Below, piece by piece: positions 9,923 to 19,206 of a stretch of DNA of 64,000 nt. The DNA lies in contig NZ_SMZJ02000002.1 in NCBI RefSeq assembly GCF_004358095.2, positions 124,001-188,000 on the forward strand, in the 5' to 3' direction. The notes under the pieces were generated by a model. That model was given only the letters and a program-made list of their open reading frames with translations, was not told where the DNA came from and made no database searches. A program made the position numbers and the translations under genes. Each line of letters opens with the position of its first letter. Positions within the stretch are counted from its first letter, which is position 1. Origin of the DNA: Seonamhaeicola sediminis (lineage in GTDB: Bacteria > Bacteroidota > Bacteroidia > Flavobacteriales > Flavobacteriaceae).

Positions 9923-10456
9923 TTAATGCGCTTCTTTATCTACTAAATTAATTTCTACAGCCCCAGTTTCTTTAAGTAATTCTTCTAATTCACTTTCATT
10001 TCCATGAACTGCTACCTCCATTAAAAAATGGTCATCAGTAGTTCTCGGATCTGGGTTTTCAGCCTTTTTAAATGGCCACATTCTACTACGTAAATAAAAC
10101 GTAATTACCATTAAGTGCGCAGCAAAAAACACTGTTAACTCAAACATAATTGGTACAAATGCTGGCATGTTTTCTAAATAACTAAAACTTGGTTTACCAC
10201 CAATGTTTTGCGGCCAGTCTTTTATCATGATAAAATTCATCATGACTATAGCTACCGTTAAACCAACCAAACCGTACATAAAAGCCGTAATAGCAATACG
10301 CGTTGGAGCTAAGCCCATAGCCTTATCTAGCCCATGAACAGGAAACGGTGTGTATATTTCTTCTATATGATGTTTCTCTGCCTTAACCTTTTTAACAGCA
10401 GACATTAGTACATCATCATCGGTATAAATAGCGTGAATTACTTTTGAAGCTTCCAT
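9923..10456 (-). CDS. actD: Alternative complex III subunit ActD (DUF3341)
   Basis: 177-residue small membrane subunit of alternative complex III, DUF3341 family. It begins MEASKVIHAIYTDDDVLM, has a conserved soluble N-terminal domain with PFPVHGLDKAMGL, and two transmembrane helices at roughly 57-80 and 97-118. It has no cofactor-binding motif and is considered structural. Only 9 bp separate it from actC upstream and 9 bp from actE downstream, indicating tight cotranscription. Confidence 0.93.
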   Translation of the reverse strand: MEASKVIHAIYTDDDVLMSAVKKVKAEKHHIEEIYTPFPVHGLDKAMGLAPTRIAITAFMYGLVGLTVAIVMMNFIMIKDWPQNIGGKPSFSYLENMPAFVPIMFELTVFFAAHLMVITFYLRSRMWPFKKAENPDPRTTDDHFLMEVAVHGNESELEELLKETGAVEINLVDKEAH

Positions 10457-10465
10457 ATGCTACTT

Positions 10466-11917
10466 TTAGTTTTTTGTTTCTTTATTGTTACCTCCTGAAG
10501 TTCTAGCATCAACACCAGTACCCACTAAACTTTTTCCTGCTTCACGCAAGTTCTTATATTTTTCTCCAGAAGATTTTAAAATTGTTTTTACCTCAGCCTG
10601 AGCAATTACAGGGAATGTTCTTGAATATAGTAAGAACAATACGAAGAAGAATCCGATGGTTCCTATAAATATCCCTATATCTACAAACGTTGGAGAGAAC
10701 ATTGTCCATGATGATGGTAAATAATCTCTGTGTAACGATGTTACGATAATAACAAAGCGCTCAAACCACATTCCTATATTTACAACAATTGAGATTACAA
10801 ATGAGAACATAATACTAGTTCTTAATTTCTTGAACCACATGAATTGAGGTGAGAATACATTACAGGTCATCATAGCCCAATAAGCCCACCAGTAAGGCCC
10901 TGTTGCTCTGTTTAAGAATGCATATTGCTCATATTCTACTCCAGAATACCATGCAATAAATAACTCTGTTATATAAGCTACACCAACAATAGAACCTGTA
11001 ATCATAATGATAATGTTCATCAACTCAATATGCTGTACAGTGATATAATCTTCAAGGTTACATACCTTACGCATAATAATAAGCAGTGTATTAACCATAG
11101 CAAATCCTGAGAATACTGCACCAGCAACGAAATAAGGTGGGAAGATGGTAGTATGCCAACCAGGAATTACAGAAGTAGCAAAGTCAAACGATACAATAGT
11201 ATGTACAGAAAGCACTAAAGGTGTTGCTAAACCAGCAAGAACTAAAGATACTTCTTCAAAACGCTGCCAATCTTTTGCACGACCAGACCATCCAAAACTT
11301 AGTAATGAATATATTTTCTTTTGAAATGGTTTAATAGCTCTATCACGTAACATGGCAAAATCGGGTAATAAACCAGTCCACCAGAATACTAATGACACCG
11401 ATAAATAAGTTGAAATTGCAAATACGTCCCAAAGTAACGGTGAGTTAAAATTTACCCAAAGCGATCCAAATTGGTTTGGAATTGGTAATACCCAATACCC
11501 AAGCCATGGACGCCCCATGTGAATAATTGGGAACAAACCTGCTTGAACTACCGAGAAAATGGTCATTGCTTCCGCAGATCGGTTAATAGCCATTCTCCAT
11601 TTTTGACGAAATAATAAAAGTACTGCAGAAATAAGAGTTCCTGCGTGACCAATACCTACCCACCAAACAAAGTTAGTAATATCCCAAGCCCAACCTACGG
11701 TTTTATTTAAACCCCAAGTTCCAATACCTGTAGATATTGTATAAATAATACATCCAATTCCCCATAGAAAAGCTGTCAGTGCAATTCCAAAAACAATCCA
11801 CCACTGTTTATTTGCTTTTCCTTCTACAGGTTTTGCTACATCCACAGTTACATCGTGGTATGATTTATCGCCTGTAACTAAAGGTCTTCTAATAGGTGCT
11901 TCGTAATGAGACGCCAT
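10466..11917 (-). CDS. actC: Alternative complex III subunit ActC (NrfD-like, quinol-binding)
   Basis: 483-residue NrfD/PsrC-type membrane protein with about ten helices, the proposed quinol-oxidising subunit of alternative complex III. The start MASHYEAPIRRPLVTGDKSY matches the usual amphipathic N-terminus, and segments such as GWAWDITNFVWWVGIGHAGT and HMGRPWLGYW are characteristic of the family. The C-terminal tail after the last helix is basic and faces the cytoplasm. It lies 28 bp after actB and 9 bp before actD. The family assignment is strong; the precise proton path is unknown. Confidence 0.95.
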   Translation of the reverse strand: MASHYEAPIRRPLVTGDKSYHDVTVDVAKPVEGKANKQWWIVFGIALTAFLWGIGCIIYTISTGIGTWGLNKTVGWAWDITNFVWWVGIGHAGTLISAVLLLFRQKWRMAINRSAEAMTIFSVVQAGLFPIIHMGRPWLGYWVLPIPNQFGSLWVNFNSPLLWDVFAISTYLSVSLVFWWTGLLPDFAMLRDRAIKPFQKKIYSLLSFGWSGRAKDWQRFEEVSLVLAGLATPLVLSVHTIVSFDFATSVIPGWHTTIFPPYFVAGAVFSGFAMVNTLLIIMRKVCNLEDYITVQHIELMNIIIMITGSIVGVAYITELFIAWYSGVEYEQYAFLNRATGPYWWAYWAMMTCNVFSPQFMWFKKLRTSIMFSFVISIVVNIGMWFERFVIIVTSLHRDYLPSSWTMFSPTFVDIGIFIGTIGFFFVLFLLYSRTFPVIAQAEVKTILKSSGEKYKNLREAGKSLVGTGVDARTSGGNNKETKN

Positions 11918-11945
11918 AATTATATAATTGATTCTTTAATTAGAT

Positions 11946-14900
11946 TTATGCTTCTGTTGTATTTCTCACTTTAGTTTGATACATCACATTTGGTTTTGTT
12001 CCAACATGCTCTAACAAGTGATACATACGGTTATCTTTCTTAAGTTTTGCAACTTTACTTTCCTTATCATTGATATCTCCAAAGGTCATAGCTCCACTAC
12101 TACAAGCTGCAGAACAAGCTGTTTGTAATTCTCCATCTTTAATAGGACGTCCATCACGTTTAGCATCTAAGATAGTTTTTTGTGTCATTTGAATACACAT
12201 AGAACATTTTTCCATTACTCCACGAGAACGAACCACTACATCTGGATTCAGTACCATACGCCCTAAATCATCATTCATATGATAATCAAACTCATCATTT
12301 CCAGTGTATAGGAACCAGTTAAAGCGACGTACTTTATAAGGACAGTTGTTAGCACAGTATCTGGTACCAACACAACGGTTATAAGCCATATGATTCTGTC
12401 CTTGACGACCATGCGATGTTGCTGCTACAGGGCATACTGTTTCACAAGGTGCATGGTTACAGTGCTGACACATTACTGGTTGAAATGCTACCTGAGGGTT
12501 ATCTGCCGCAGATTCCATTTCATTAAACTCACTTAATGAACTTCCTAAACCAGAAATTTCATCTTTCTTGTTGTTATCACCTTCAAAAGATTCTTCTGAT
12601 GAGTAATATCTATCGATACGCAACCAGTGCATATCTCGAGATCTACGTACTTCTTCTTTACCAACTACTGGCACATTGTTTTCTGCATGACATGCTATCA
12701 CACAAGCACCACATCCTGTACAAGCATTTAAATCAATAGATAAATTGAAGTGATGCCCAATAGATCGATCAAACTCATCCCATAAATCAACCTCAGGTGA
12801 ATCTACTGGAACTGGTTCATGATTTAAAGATACTGTTGGAATAGCATTCCAGTACTTTTTATCTTTAGTATTAAATACTTCTAAGATAGTTTCTTTAAGA
12901 ATATCTCCACGTCCCATTAAGGTATTGTGCAACTGAACACATGCAAATTCATGCATTCCTGAAGCAGCCTCAACTGTTACATTTTGTACATTGTTAAAGT
13001 TATTATATAAAGCATAGGCATTTACACCTGTTTGCATTTCTTCTTTTAATCCTGCAGTTCTACCATAACCAAATGATAAACCTACAGACCCTTTAGCTTG
13101 ACCTGGCTGAATGATTACTGGCACTGTAACAGTGGTTCCGTTAACAGTTACATTGGCATAACTTCCGTTTAACGCTCCAGTAGCCTCGTGTTCATTTACT
13201 AAACCTAATACTTCAGCATCAGCTTTAGAAACCGTTAAGTAGTTATCCCAAGAGGTTCTTGTTATTGGATCTGGAAACTCTTGTAACCATGGGTTATTGG
13301 CTTGTTGGCCGTCACCCATTCCAGTTTTTGTATAAAGTGTAAGTTCTAAACCATCATTTGCATTAGTCGATTTTACTAAGGCACTAGCAGGATTGCTAGA
13401 TGGTGTCTCTGCTTCATCTCCAGCTTCCGCTGTATCTTCTGTTTCAGTAGCAATTTCACCAACAAATACACCATCGTGTAATGCTTGGTTGAACGAACTA
13501 CCTCCTAAAATACTGGTTCCCCAAGTTTCCTTTATGTAATCTGAATATGTAGAATCGTTTTCGGTCCATTTTAATAAAGACTCTTGAAATTGTCTTGTAT
13601 TGAATAATGGTCGAATAGTTGGTTGCGTTAAAGCATAATGCCCTTTCTTGATTTCAGTATCTCCCCAAGACTCTAAATAGTGAGGCGCAGCAGCTATGTA
13701 ATTAGCTAAAGTTGAAGTCTCGTCTGCTTTCATTGAAAAAGCTACAGAGAATGTATTTTTTAATCCTTCAACAAAATCTGAAGCATTTGCTAATGTATAT
13801 ACTGGATTAACACCAGCCATAAGTAACACACCTATTTTACCCGCTTTTAAATCAGATACTAAGGCAGCTACATTCTGGTTACTACCTTGTCTAGTTTTAA
13901 CAGGTGTTTTAGGATCAAATGCTTTACTAGCCAAAGCTTCATTTATTTCTAAAACAACGGTTTGTGCATTGATATCTTGTATTCCTGTAACAACTACACC
14001 ATTACTTCCTGCCTTTTTAAGTTGAGATGCTGCTTTTTGTACCGCATCTTCTATATGCTCTGGTAAACTTTCTGAAAAACCACCACCAACAAGTAAGCTA
14101 TGCAATTTAGCCAAAGCTAATTTTTGCTGACTAGGTATCATTGGTACTCGTTTATCGGCGTTTGCCCCTGTCAATGACATATTAGATTCAAACTGAATAT
14201 GACGAGACATTTTCCCATGATCAGGGATTCTATTTTTAGCGTAGCCAGAATCAAATCCACCTCCTTGCCAATCTCCCAAGAAATCGGCTCCAACAGACAC
14301 AATGGTCATGGCTTTAGAGAAATCGTAATCTGCAAGACCACGCTCTCCATATTTTGCTTGGTAAGCATCTAGTGCAGCAGATTCTGAAACAGCATCATAA
14401 ACAACATGACGAACATTACCATATTTTTCTTTGAACTCAGAAATCAACTTACTTGTTGATGGGCTAGCAAAGGTTTGTGTTAATAACACAATATCTTTGC
14501 CTGCACTAGCAGCTTTGGCTAATTCTGAAGTTACTTCAGCATCTAATTCATCCCAAGAAGAATTTTCTCCACCTTTCTTAGGGCCTTGAACTCTTAAACT
14601 ATCATACAATCCTAAAACCGAAGCATTCACTCTAGCGTTGGCACTTCCATGAGTAGTGGCTAAGGCATTATTTTCAATTTTAATTGGACGACCTTCACGA
14701 GTTTTTACTAAAACACTTGCAAAATCAAATCCATCAGCTACAGTAGTAGCATAGTAGTTAGCAACACCTGGAATTATTTCCTCTGGTTGCACTACGTAAG
14801 GAATTGATTTTTTTACAGGACCTTCACAGGCAGCCAATGACGCTGCTGCCGTACTAAAACCTACATATTTTAAGAAATCGCGACGAGTAGTAGAACTTCC

Positions 14901-15035
14901 TTCTAAAGCTTCTTTATCTCCTAAAAATTCATCTACTGGAATTTCTTGAACAAACTCGTTTTGTTTTAGCGTCTCAACAATAGAACCATCTTTTAGTTCT
15001 TCAACACTTTTCCAGTATTTCTTGTTTGATGACAT
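11946..15035 (-). CDS. actB: Alternative complex III subunit ActB (molybdopterin-oxidoreductase-like and Fe-S protein)
   Basis: 1029-residue periplasmic subunit fusing a cofactor-less molybdopterin-oxidoreductase-like domain (about residues 80-740) to a ferredoxin-like domain (about 760-1029). A twin-arginine motif TTRRDFLKYVGF at 49-60 is followed by a lipobox ending LAAC at residue 70, so it is probably Tat-exported and lipidated. Iron-sulfur ligands are plain: CTGCGACVIAC, CQHCNHAPCETVC, CVGTRYCANNC and CSMC with CSAAC. Electrons pass from quinol in ActC through these clusters to the ActA haems. It is second in the operon, 29 bp after actA. A 52-residue n-region before the Arg pair is long, but usual for ActB. 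Confidence 0.95.
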   Translation of the reverse strand: MSSNKKYWKSVEELKDGSIVETLKQNEFVQEIPVDEFLGDKEALEGSSTTRRDFLKYVGFSTAAASLAACEGPVKKSIPYVVQPEEIIPGVANYYATTVADGFDFASVLVKTREGRPIKIENNALATTHGSANARVNASVLGLYDSLRVQGPKKGGENSSWDELDAEVTSELAKAASAGKDIVLLTQTFASPSTSKLISEFKEKYGNVRHVVYDAVSESAALDAYQAKYGERGLADYDFSKAMTIVSVGADFLGDWQGGGFDSGYAKNRIPDHGKMSRHIQFESNMSLTGANADKRVPMIPSQQKLALAKLHSLLVGGGFSESLPEHIEDAVQKAASQLKKAGSNGVVVTGIQDINAQTVVLEINEALASKAFDPKTPVKTRQGSNQNVAALVSDLKAGKIGVLLMAGVNPVYTLANASDFVEGLKNTFSVAFSMKADETSTLANYIAAAPHYLESWGDTEIKKGHYALTQPTIRPLFNTRQFQESLLKWTENDSTYSDYIKETWGTSILGGSSFNQALHDGVFVGEIATETEDTAEAGDEAETPSSNPASALVKSTNANDGLELTLYTKTGMGDGQQANNPWLQEFPDPITRTSWDNYLTVSKADAEVLGLVNEHEATGALNGSYANVTVNGTTVTVPVIIQPGQAKGSVGLSFGYGRTAGLKEEMQTGVNAYALYNNFNNVQNVTVEAASGMHEFACVQLHNTLMGRGDILKETILEVFNTKDKKYWNAIPTVSLNHEPVPVDSPEVDLWDEFDRSIGHHFNLSIDLNACTGCGACVIACHAENNVPVVGKEEVRRSRDMHWLRIDRYYSSEESFEGDNNKKDEISGLGSSLSEFNEMESAADNPQVAFQPVMCQHCNHAPCETVCPVAATSHGRQGQNHMAYNRCVGTRYCANNCPYKVRRFNWFLYTGNDEFDYHMNDDLGRMVLNPDVVVRSRGVMEKCSMCIQMTQKTILDAKRDGRPIKDGELQTACSAACSSGAMTFGDINDKESKVAKLKKDNRMYHLLEHVGTKPNVMYQTKVRNTTEA

Positions 15036-15064
15036 ATGATATAATTGAATTACTTCTTACTAAA

Positions 15065-16357
15065 TTAATAATGACACTTACCACATTCCAGTCCACCCAT
15101 TTCGGCTACTGTTAACTTGTCAACGTTATACTTTTTAGATAATTCTTCATGAATTTTCTCATAGTATTCGTTATCCTCAACCTTCACATTAGTCTCTCTA
15201 TGACAGTTAATACACCATCCCATAGTTAATGTTGAATGTTGATATAAGATCTCCATTTCCTCTACAGGTCCGTGACAGGTTTGACATTCTTGACCGCCAA
15301 CTGTAACATGTTGAGAATGGTTAAAGTAAACGAAGTCTGGTAAGTTGTGAATCCTAACCCATTTTACTGGTTTAGTTTCACCTGTATATTGTTGTGCTGC
15401 ATCATCCCATCCAACAGCTTCATACAATTTCTTTATTTCCCCATCATAGAACTCTTTTGAATACTCTGGTGAAGTCTCTCCGTTATATTCATAAATAGAT
15501 TTATGGCAGTTCATACAAATATTTAACGATGGAATCCCTGAATGTTTACTTACTCTAGCAGAAGAGTGACAGTATTTACAATCAATTCCGTTATCTCCCG
15601 CATGAATCTTATGTGAGAAGTGAATTGGCTGCACAGGTTGATACCCTTGGTTTACATCTATCTGCATTAAATACCCATACATAAAATAAGCACTTGCCAG
15701 TAAGAAGAAGATAGCCGTAACCAGCATTAAAAATTGATTCTCAACAAAAGCTTTCCATAGAGGTTTTCTCTTTGATACCTCAGGTAAGTCTATATTTTGA
15801 ACCTCGGCAAATCTGCGCAATGTTTTATTTACCAAATATAGGCCCGCAGCTAATAGAATAAATAAAATAGCTAATGCACCAAGAATAAGTTCATTCGAAA
15901 TACCTCCAGAACCAGTAGTACTTTCAGCCCCAGGAGCTGGAACTGGCGTATCAGGCGCTTTTGGAGGCTCTGCAGCTGTATACGCTAAAATATTATTTAA
16001 ATCCTCATCACTTAACTGAGGAAAAGCCGTCATAGCAGCGTTATTATATTCAGCATAAATCTTGTTAGCATAAGCATCTCCAGACTTGATAAGCGCGGAG
16101 CTATTTCTAATCCAAGCATAAATCCATTCTCTATCTAAACCTTCTTCATCAGCCAAACGCTGCTCAACATTGCGTAAAGCAGGACCTGTCATTTTCTTAT
16201 CTAGTTTATGACAAGCGGCACAATTGGCATTAAATAATGATTTTCCTTTTGCTGGATCTCCTTCTTGAGCGGAAAGCGAGGTTGTAAACGCTAATAAAAT
16301 AACTAAGCCAAAACGAAGAATGTTTTCACTTAATTTACGGTGAATCACCTGTTTCAT
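15065..16357 (-). CDS. actA: Alternative complex III subunit ActA, multihaem cytochrome c with six CXXCH sites
   Basis: First gene of the respiratory operon; periplasmic multihaem cytochrome. Six haem c sites are visible: CAACH near residue 44 in a separate class-I cytochrome c domain, then after a membrane segment CKYCH, CMNCH, CQTCH, CINCH and a C-terminal CGKCHY. The last five form the usual pentahaem ActA domain, so the first is an extra fused mono-haem module. I chose the ATG at 16355-16357 because MKQVIHRKLSENILR-FGLVILLAF...SAQ is a well-formed signal peptide; an in-frame ATG 45 bp upstream (16402) would give a 30-residue n-region but cannot be excluded. A Pro/Ala linker near GAPDT..PVPAP separates the modules. 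Confidence 0.93.
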   Translation of the reverse strand: MKQVIHRKLSENILRFGLVILLAFTTSLSAQEGDPAKGKSLFNANCAACHKLDKKMTGPALRNVEQRLADEEGLDREWIYAWIRNSSALIKSGDAYANKIYAEYNNAAMTAFPQLSDEDLNNILAYTAAEPPKAPDTPVPAPGAESTTGSGGISNELILGALAILFILLAAGLYLVNKTLRRFAEVQNIDLPEVSKRKPLWKAFVENQFLMLVTAIFFLLASAYFMYGYLMQIDVNQGYQPVQPIHFSHKIHAGDNGIDCKYCHSSARVSKHSGIPSLNICMNCHKSIYEYNGETSPEYSKEFYDGEIKKLYEAVGWDDAAQQYTGETKPVKWVRIHNLPDFVYFNHSQHVTVGGQECQTCHGPVEEMEILYQHSTLTMGWCINCHRETNVKVEDNEYYEKIHEELSKKYNVDKLTVAEMGGLECGKCHY

Positions 16358-16408
16358 ATTATTGGTTAAATTAACTTCTAATCTTTGGTATGATTTTTTC
16401 ATGAAAAC

Positions 16409-16422
16409 ATGACAAAAGTCAT
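16409..16422. promoter_or_regulatory. 5-4-5 palindrome ATGAC-AAAA-GTCAT before the actA operon
   Basis: Perfect inverted repeat with 5-bp arms and a 4-bp spacer, located between the candidate -7 box (16440-16447) and the actA start codons. The spacing resembles binding sites of the Crp/Fnr family. That it is an operator is inference from form and position only. Confidence 0.35.
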
Positions 16423-16439
16423 ACTTTTAAAATCTCAGG

Positions 16440-16447
16440 CAAAAGTA
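16440..16447 (-). promoter_or_regulatory. Candidate -7 element of the act-cta operon promoter
   Basis: On the minus strand the bases read TACTTTTG, a full match to the Bacteroidota -7 consensus TAnnTTTG. It lies about 38 bp upstream of the longer actA start. No clear TTTG -33 element is seen at the expected distance. Confidence 0.4.
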
Positions 16448-16545
16448 ATATTAAAAGTCGATTTTGGAAGTGTTAGAGAGTTGTTAATTATTAATTTAGA
16501 GAGATTCTAAATAATAAAAACAACCATAATTTAGTTTATATCGTA

Positions 16546-16553
16546 TAAATTTG
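16546..16553 (+). promoter_or_regulatory. -7 element of the SPOR gene promoter
   Basis: TAAATTTG matches TAnnTTTG exactly and ends 15 bp before the ATG at 16569, giving a very short leader. The upstream -33 element is weak. Confidence 0.5.
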
Positions 16554-16568
16554 TAGAAATACTAAAAA

Positions 16569-16967
16569 ATGCTGCATTTAAGTTCAAAATCCAAAGCCTT
16601 TATCATTTTATTTTTTATGATTTCTGTTTCTTGTTTTGCCCAACAAGGTCAGGTAAACATAAATCAGGATTATAAAATTGATAATTTACTAAACGTAAAA
16701 AAACAGTTAAATAAAACCGAGAACAGCTCTGATAGGTACAAGATTCAAATATACAATGGTAATCGATCTGGGGCTTATGCTGCACAAAAAGAATTTCACG
16801 AATTTTTTAGCGATTGGAAATCCAGAATAGAATATGAGTCACCTAATTTTAAAATTTGGGCTGGCAATTTTAGAACTCGTTTAGAAGCTGATAGAGCTTT
16901 AAAGCGTATTAAAAAAGAATTTCCTAGCGCATTTATTTTTAAGCCTAAGAGTACGATAACTAATTAA
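16569..16967 (+). CDS. Secreted SPOR-domain protein
   Basis: 132-residue protein with a signal peptide (FIILFFMISVSCFAQ, cleavage after about residue 25) and a C-terminal SPOR domain from about residue 56: YKIQIYNGNRSGAYAAQKEF, then IWAGNFRTRLEADRALKRIKKEF. SPOR domains bind denuded peptidoglycan glycan strands, typically at division sites. It is a stand-alone SPOR protein of typical size for Flavobacteria. It is transcribed away from the actA operon and toward pckA, with 31 bp between the convergent stops. Confidence 0.87.
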   Translation: MLHLSSKSKAFIILFFMISVSCFAQQGQVNINQDYKIDNLLNVKKQLNKTENSSDRYKIQIYNGNRSGAYAAQKEFHEFFSDWKSRIEYESPNFKIWAGNFRTRLEADRALKRIKKEFPSAFIFKPKSTITN

Positions 16968-16998
16968 AATTTGTGAAATGAAAAGGCAAATAATTTGT

Positions 16999-18615
16999 TT
17001 AAAAAGCATACCGTTGAGGACCTCCTCGCCTTATTTCCTCATTACAATGAGCTTCAAATTTTTTAAAATTTTTGCGGAAAGCGTTTGTTAATTTAAACGC
17101 CATGGTATAATATGCTCCATCATCGTTCCAGGTTTGTCTAGGACTTAAAACACTGGTTGGTACTCCTGGACAGATTCTAGGTTGCGCAACTCCAAACACC
17201 GAGTGTATGTGATAGTCATCATAGTTATAAAGTCCTAAATCTCCATTTAAAACAGCATTAATCATTGCTCTGGTATACTTTAATTCAATACGCTTTCCAA
17301 TACCGTATGGACCACCTGTCCATCCAGTATTAACCAACCATACGTTAACTTTGGCTTCTATCATTTTCTTACTTAACATTTCAGCATATTTTGCGGGGTG
17401 TAAAGGCATAAAAGGAGCACCAAAACATGCTGAAAATGATGGTTGTGGCTCAACAACTCCAGCTTCTGTTCCAGCAACTTTGGCTGTGTAACCCGAAATA
17501 AAATGATAAGCTGCCTGACTAGGTGTTAATTTAGAAATAGGTGGGATAACACCAAAAGCATCTGCTGTTAAAAAGAATATGTTCTTAGGATTAAATCCTA
17601 CTGACGGCACTTGAATGTTTTCTATAAAATGAATGGGGTAACTTACTCTGGTATTTTGTGTGATTGAAGTATCTGCAAAATCTACCTCAGCATGATCCTT
17701 TAAAACTACATTTTCAAGAATAGCTCCTTTCTTTATGGCATCATAAATTTCGGGTTCCTTATTTCTTGTAAGATTAACAACTTTAGCATAACAACCTCCC
17801 TCAAAATTAAATATGTTGTTATCATTCGTCCAACCGTGTTCATCATCGCCAATTAAACTTCTGTTGGCATCAGTTGATAATGTTGTTTTTCCAGTTCCTG
17901 AAAGTCCAAAAAAGATAGCAGTATCTCCCTCTTTCCCTACATTAGCACTACAGTGCATTGGCAACGTATCTTTAAATACCGGAAGTATAAAATTAAGGGC
18001 TGAGAAAATTCCTTTTTTTATTTCCCCTGTATAACCCGTACCCCCAACTAAAGCAATCTTCTTTGTAAAGTTTAATATGGCAAAATTATGTTGACGCGTT
18101 CCATCTTCATCAGGGTTTGCTATAAAACCAGGAGCATTAATCACGGTCCATTCGGGTTTAAATCGTTTTATTTCCTCTTTTGTAGGTCTTAAAAACATAT
18201 TGTAAGCAAACTGGTTGCTCCAGGGATATTCATTTATAACCCTAAGATTTAATCTGTAATTAGGATCGGCACAAGCATAACAATCTCTAACAAACACTTC
18301 CTTGTTAGATAGATAATATACAACCTTATTGTAAAGTTTATCAAATTTATCAGTTTCAAAAGGTATATTAACATCGCCCCACCATACAAGGTCTTTGGTA
18401 ATATTATCCTTAACAATAAATCTATCTTTGGGAGAGCGCCCTGTAAATTCACCAGTATTAACTGCTAAAGCACCTGAAGAAACCTCTACACCAAGTCCTT
18501 TTTCAATAGAAATATCATGTAATTGTTTTGGAGATAATTGATATTTTATTTTGGCATTTTTTATACCATAACTCTCTAAAGAAACAGTATTAGAACCTGT
18601 ATTTTTAATTGGCAT
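16999..18615 (-). CDS. pckA: Phosphoenolpyruvate carboxykinase (ATP)
   Basis: Converts oxaloacetate and ATP to PEP, CO2 and ADP, the first committed step of gluconeogenesis. It is 538 residues, the normal length for the ATP-dependent family. Motifs seen: FTGRSPKDRF near residue 53 (substrate binding), the kinase-1a P-loop GLSGTGKTTLS near residue 232, the metal-binding LIGDDEHGW that follows it, and NTGWTGGPYGIGKRI near the adenine pocket. It stands alone as a transcription unit. A perfect TATTTTTG -7 element lies 23 bp before the start, with a palindrome just upstream of it. Confidence 0.97.
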   Translation of the reverse strand: MPIKNTGSNTVSLESYGIKNAKIKYQLSPKQLHDISIEKGLGVEVSSGALAVNTGEFTGRSPKDRFIVKDNITKDLVWWGDVNIPFETDKFDKLYNKVVYYLSNKEVFVRDCYACADPNYRLNLRVINEYPWSNQFAYNMFLRPTKEEIKRFKPEWTVINAPGFIANPDEDGTRQHNFAILNFTKKIALVGGTGYTGEIKKGIFSALNFILPVFKDTLPMHCSANVGKEGDTAIFFGLSGTGKTTLSTDANRSLIGDDEHGWTNDNNIFNFEGGCYAKVVNLTRNKEPEIYDAIKKGAILENVVLKDHAEVDFADTSITQNTRVSYPIHFIENIQVPSVGFNPKNIFFLTADAFGVIPPISKLTPSQAAYHFISGYTAKVAGTEAGVVEPQPSFSACFGAPFMPLHPAKYAEMLSKKMIEAKVNVWLVNTGWTGGPYGIGKRIELKYTRAMINAVLNGDLGLYNYDDYHIHSVFGVAQPRICPGVPTSVLSPRQTWNDDGAYYTMAFKLTNAFRKNFKKFEAHCNEEIRRGGPQRYAF

Positions 18616-18640
18616 ATGATTTTGAAATTTATTTATTTAT

Positions 18641-18648
18641 CAAAAATA
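18641..18648 (-). promoter_or_regulatory. -7 element of the pckA promoter
   Basis: The minus strand reads TATTTTTG, an exact TAnnTTTG match, 25 bp upstream of the pckA ATG. Confidence 0.55.
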
Positions 18649-18650
18649 TG

Positions 18651-18666
18651 ACAATATTTTTATTGT
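18651..18666. promoter_or_regulatory. Palindrome ACAATA-TTTT-TATTGT between the pckA -7 and -33 positions
   Basis: A perfect 6-4-6 inverted repeat placed just upstream of the pckA -7 box, where a bound protein would block or assist polymerase. It could also serve as a weak hairpin after the DUF423 gene that ends at 18677. Operator function is inferred. Confidence 0.3.
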
Positions 18667-18676
18667 AAATTAATTT

Positions 18677-19072
18677 TTAATTGTGTTTTCTGTTAATTAT
18701 TAAAAAATTAACAATCAAAAGACCCCAGGCTAATATAAAGAGTAATCCTCCAATTGGGGTAAAAAAACCAATGGCTTCAAAATTAAAAGACCACAACACA
18801 TTAGTTGCTAGACCATAAATAGATCCAGAAAATAAAACAACACCAAAAGCCACCAAATAGAATATAACTTTTTTAACTTTTGGTCTGATTAGAGAACTCT
18901 CTCCAACAAACAATAACAAAAGGGCATGATATAATTGATAACGAACACCAGTATCAAAAGTTTTAAGAGACTCAATAGAGATTAATTCCTTTAATGTATG
19001 TGCTCCAAAAGCCCCCAAAATAATGGCCAAAAGACCTAGAATAGCGGCAGTTACTAAAATTGGTTTATTCAT
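18677..19072 (-). CDS. DUF423 family small membrane protein
   Basis: 131-residue integral membrane protein with about four helices. The N-terminus AAILGLLAIILGAFGAHTLK is the recognisable DUF423 signature, and FDTGVRYQLYHALLLLFVG follows. Function of the family is unknown. It lies upstream of pckA on the same strand with 61 bp between them, but pckA appears to have its own promoter there. Confidence 0.88.
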   Translation of the reverse strand: MNKPILVTAAILGLLAIILGAFGAHTLKELISIESLKTFDTGVRYQLYHALLLLFVGESSLIRPKVKKVIFYLVAFGVVLFSGSIYGLATNVLWSFNFEAIGFFTPIGGLLFILAWGLLIVNFLIINRKHN

Positions 19073-19174
19073 TACAACAAATTTAAAGACAAAGCTAGTT
19101 AACTAATCTGATATATTTTTATTTACCTGAACAATCATTCATGGATTTTTAGTTTTAATTTGAAACCAAATGAC

Positions 19175-19182
19175 TACATTTG
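19175..19182 (+). promoter_or_regulatory. -7 element upstream of the Lrp/AsnC gene
   Basis: TACATTTG is an exact TAnnTTTG match, ending 24 bp before the ATG at 19207. A TTTTA tract 17 bp upstream may act as -33. Confidence 0.5.
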
Positions 19183-19206
19183 CATTCTAAACAGAAACTA
19201 CACTAA

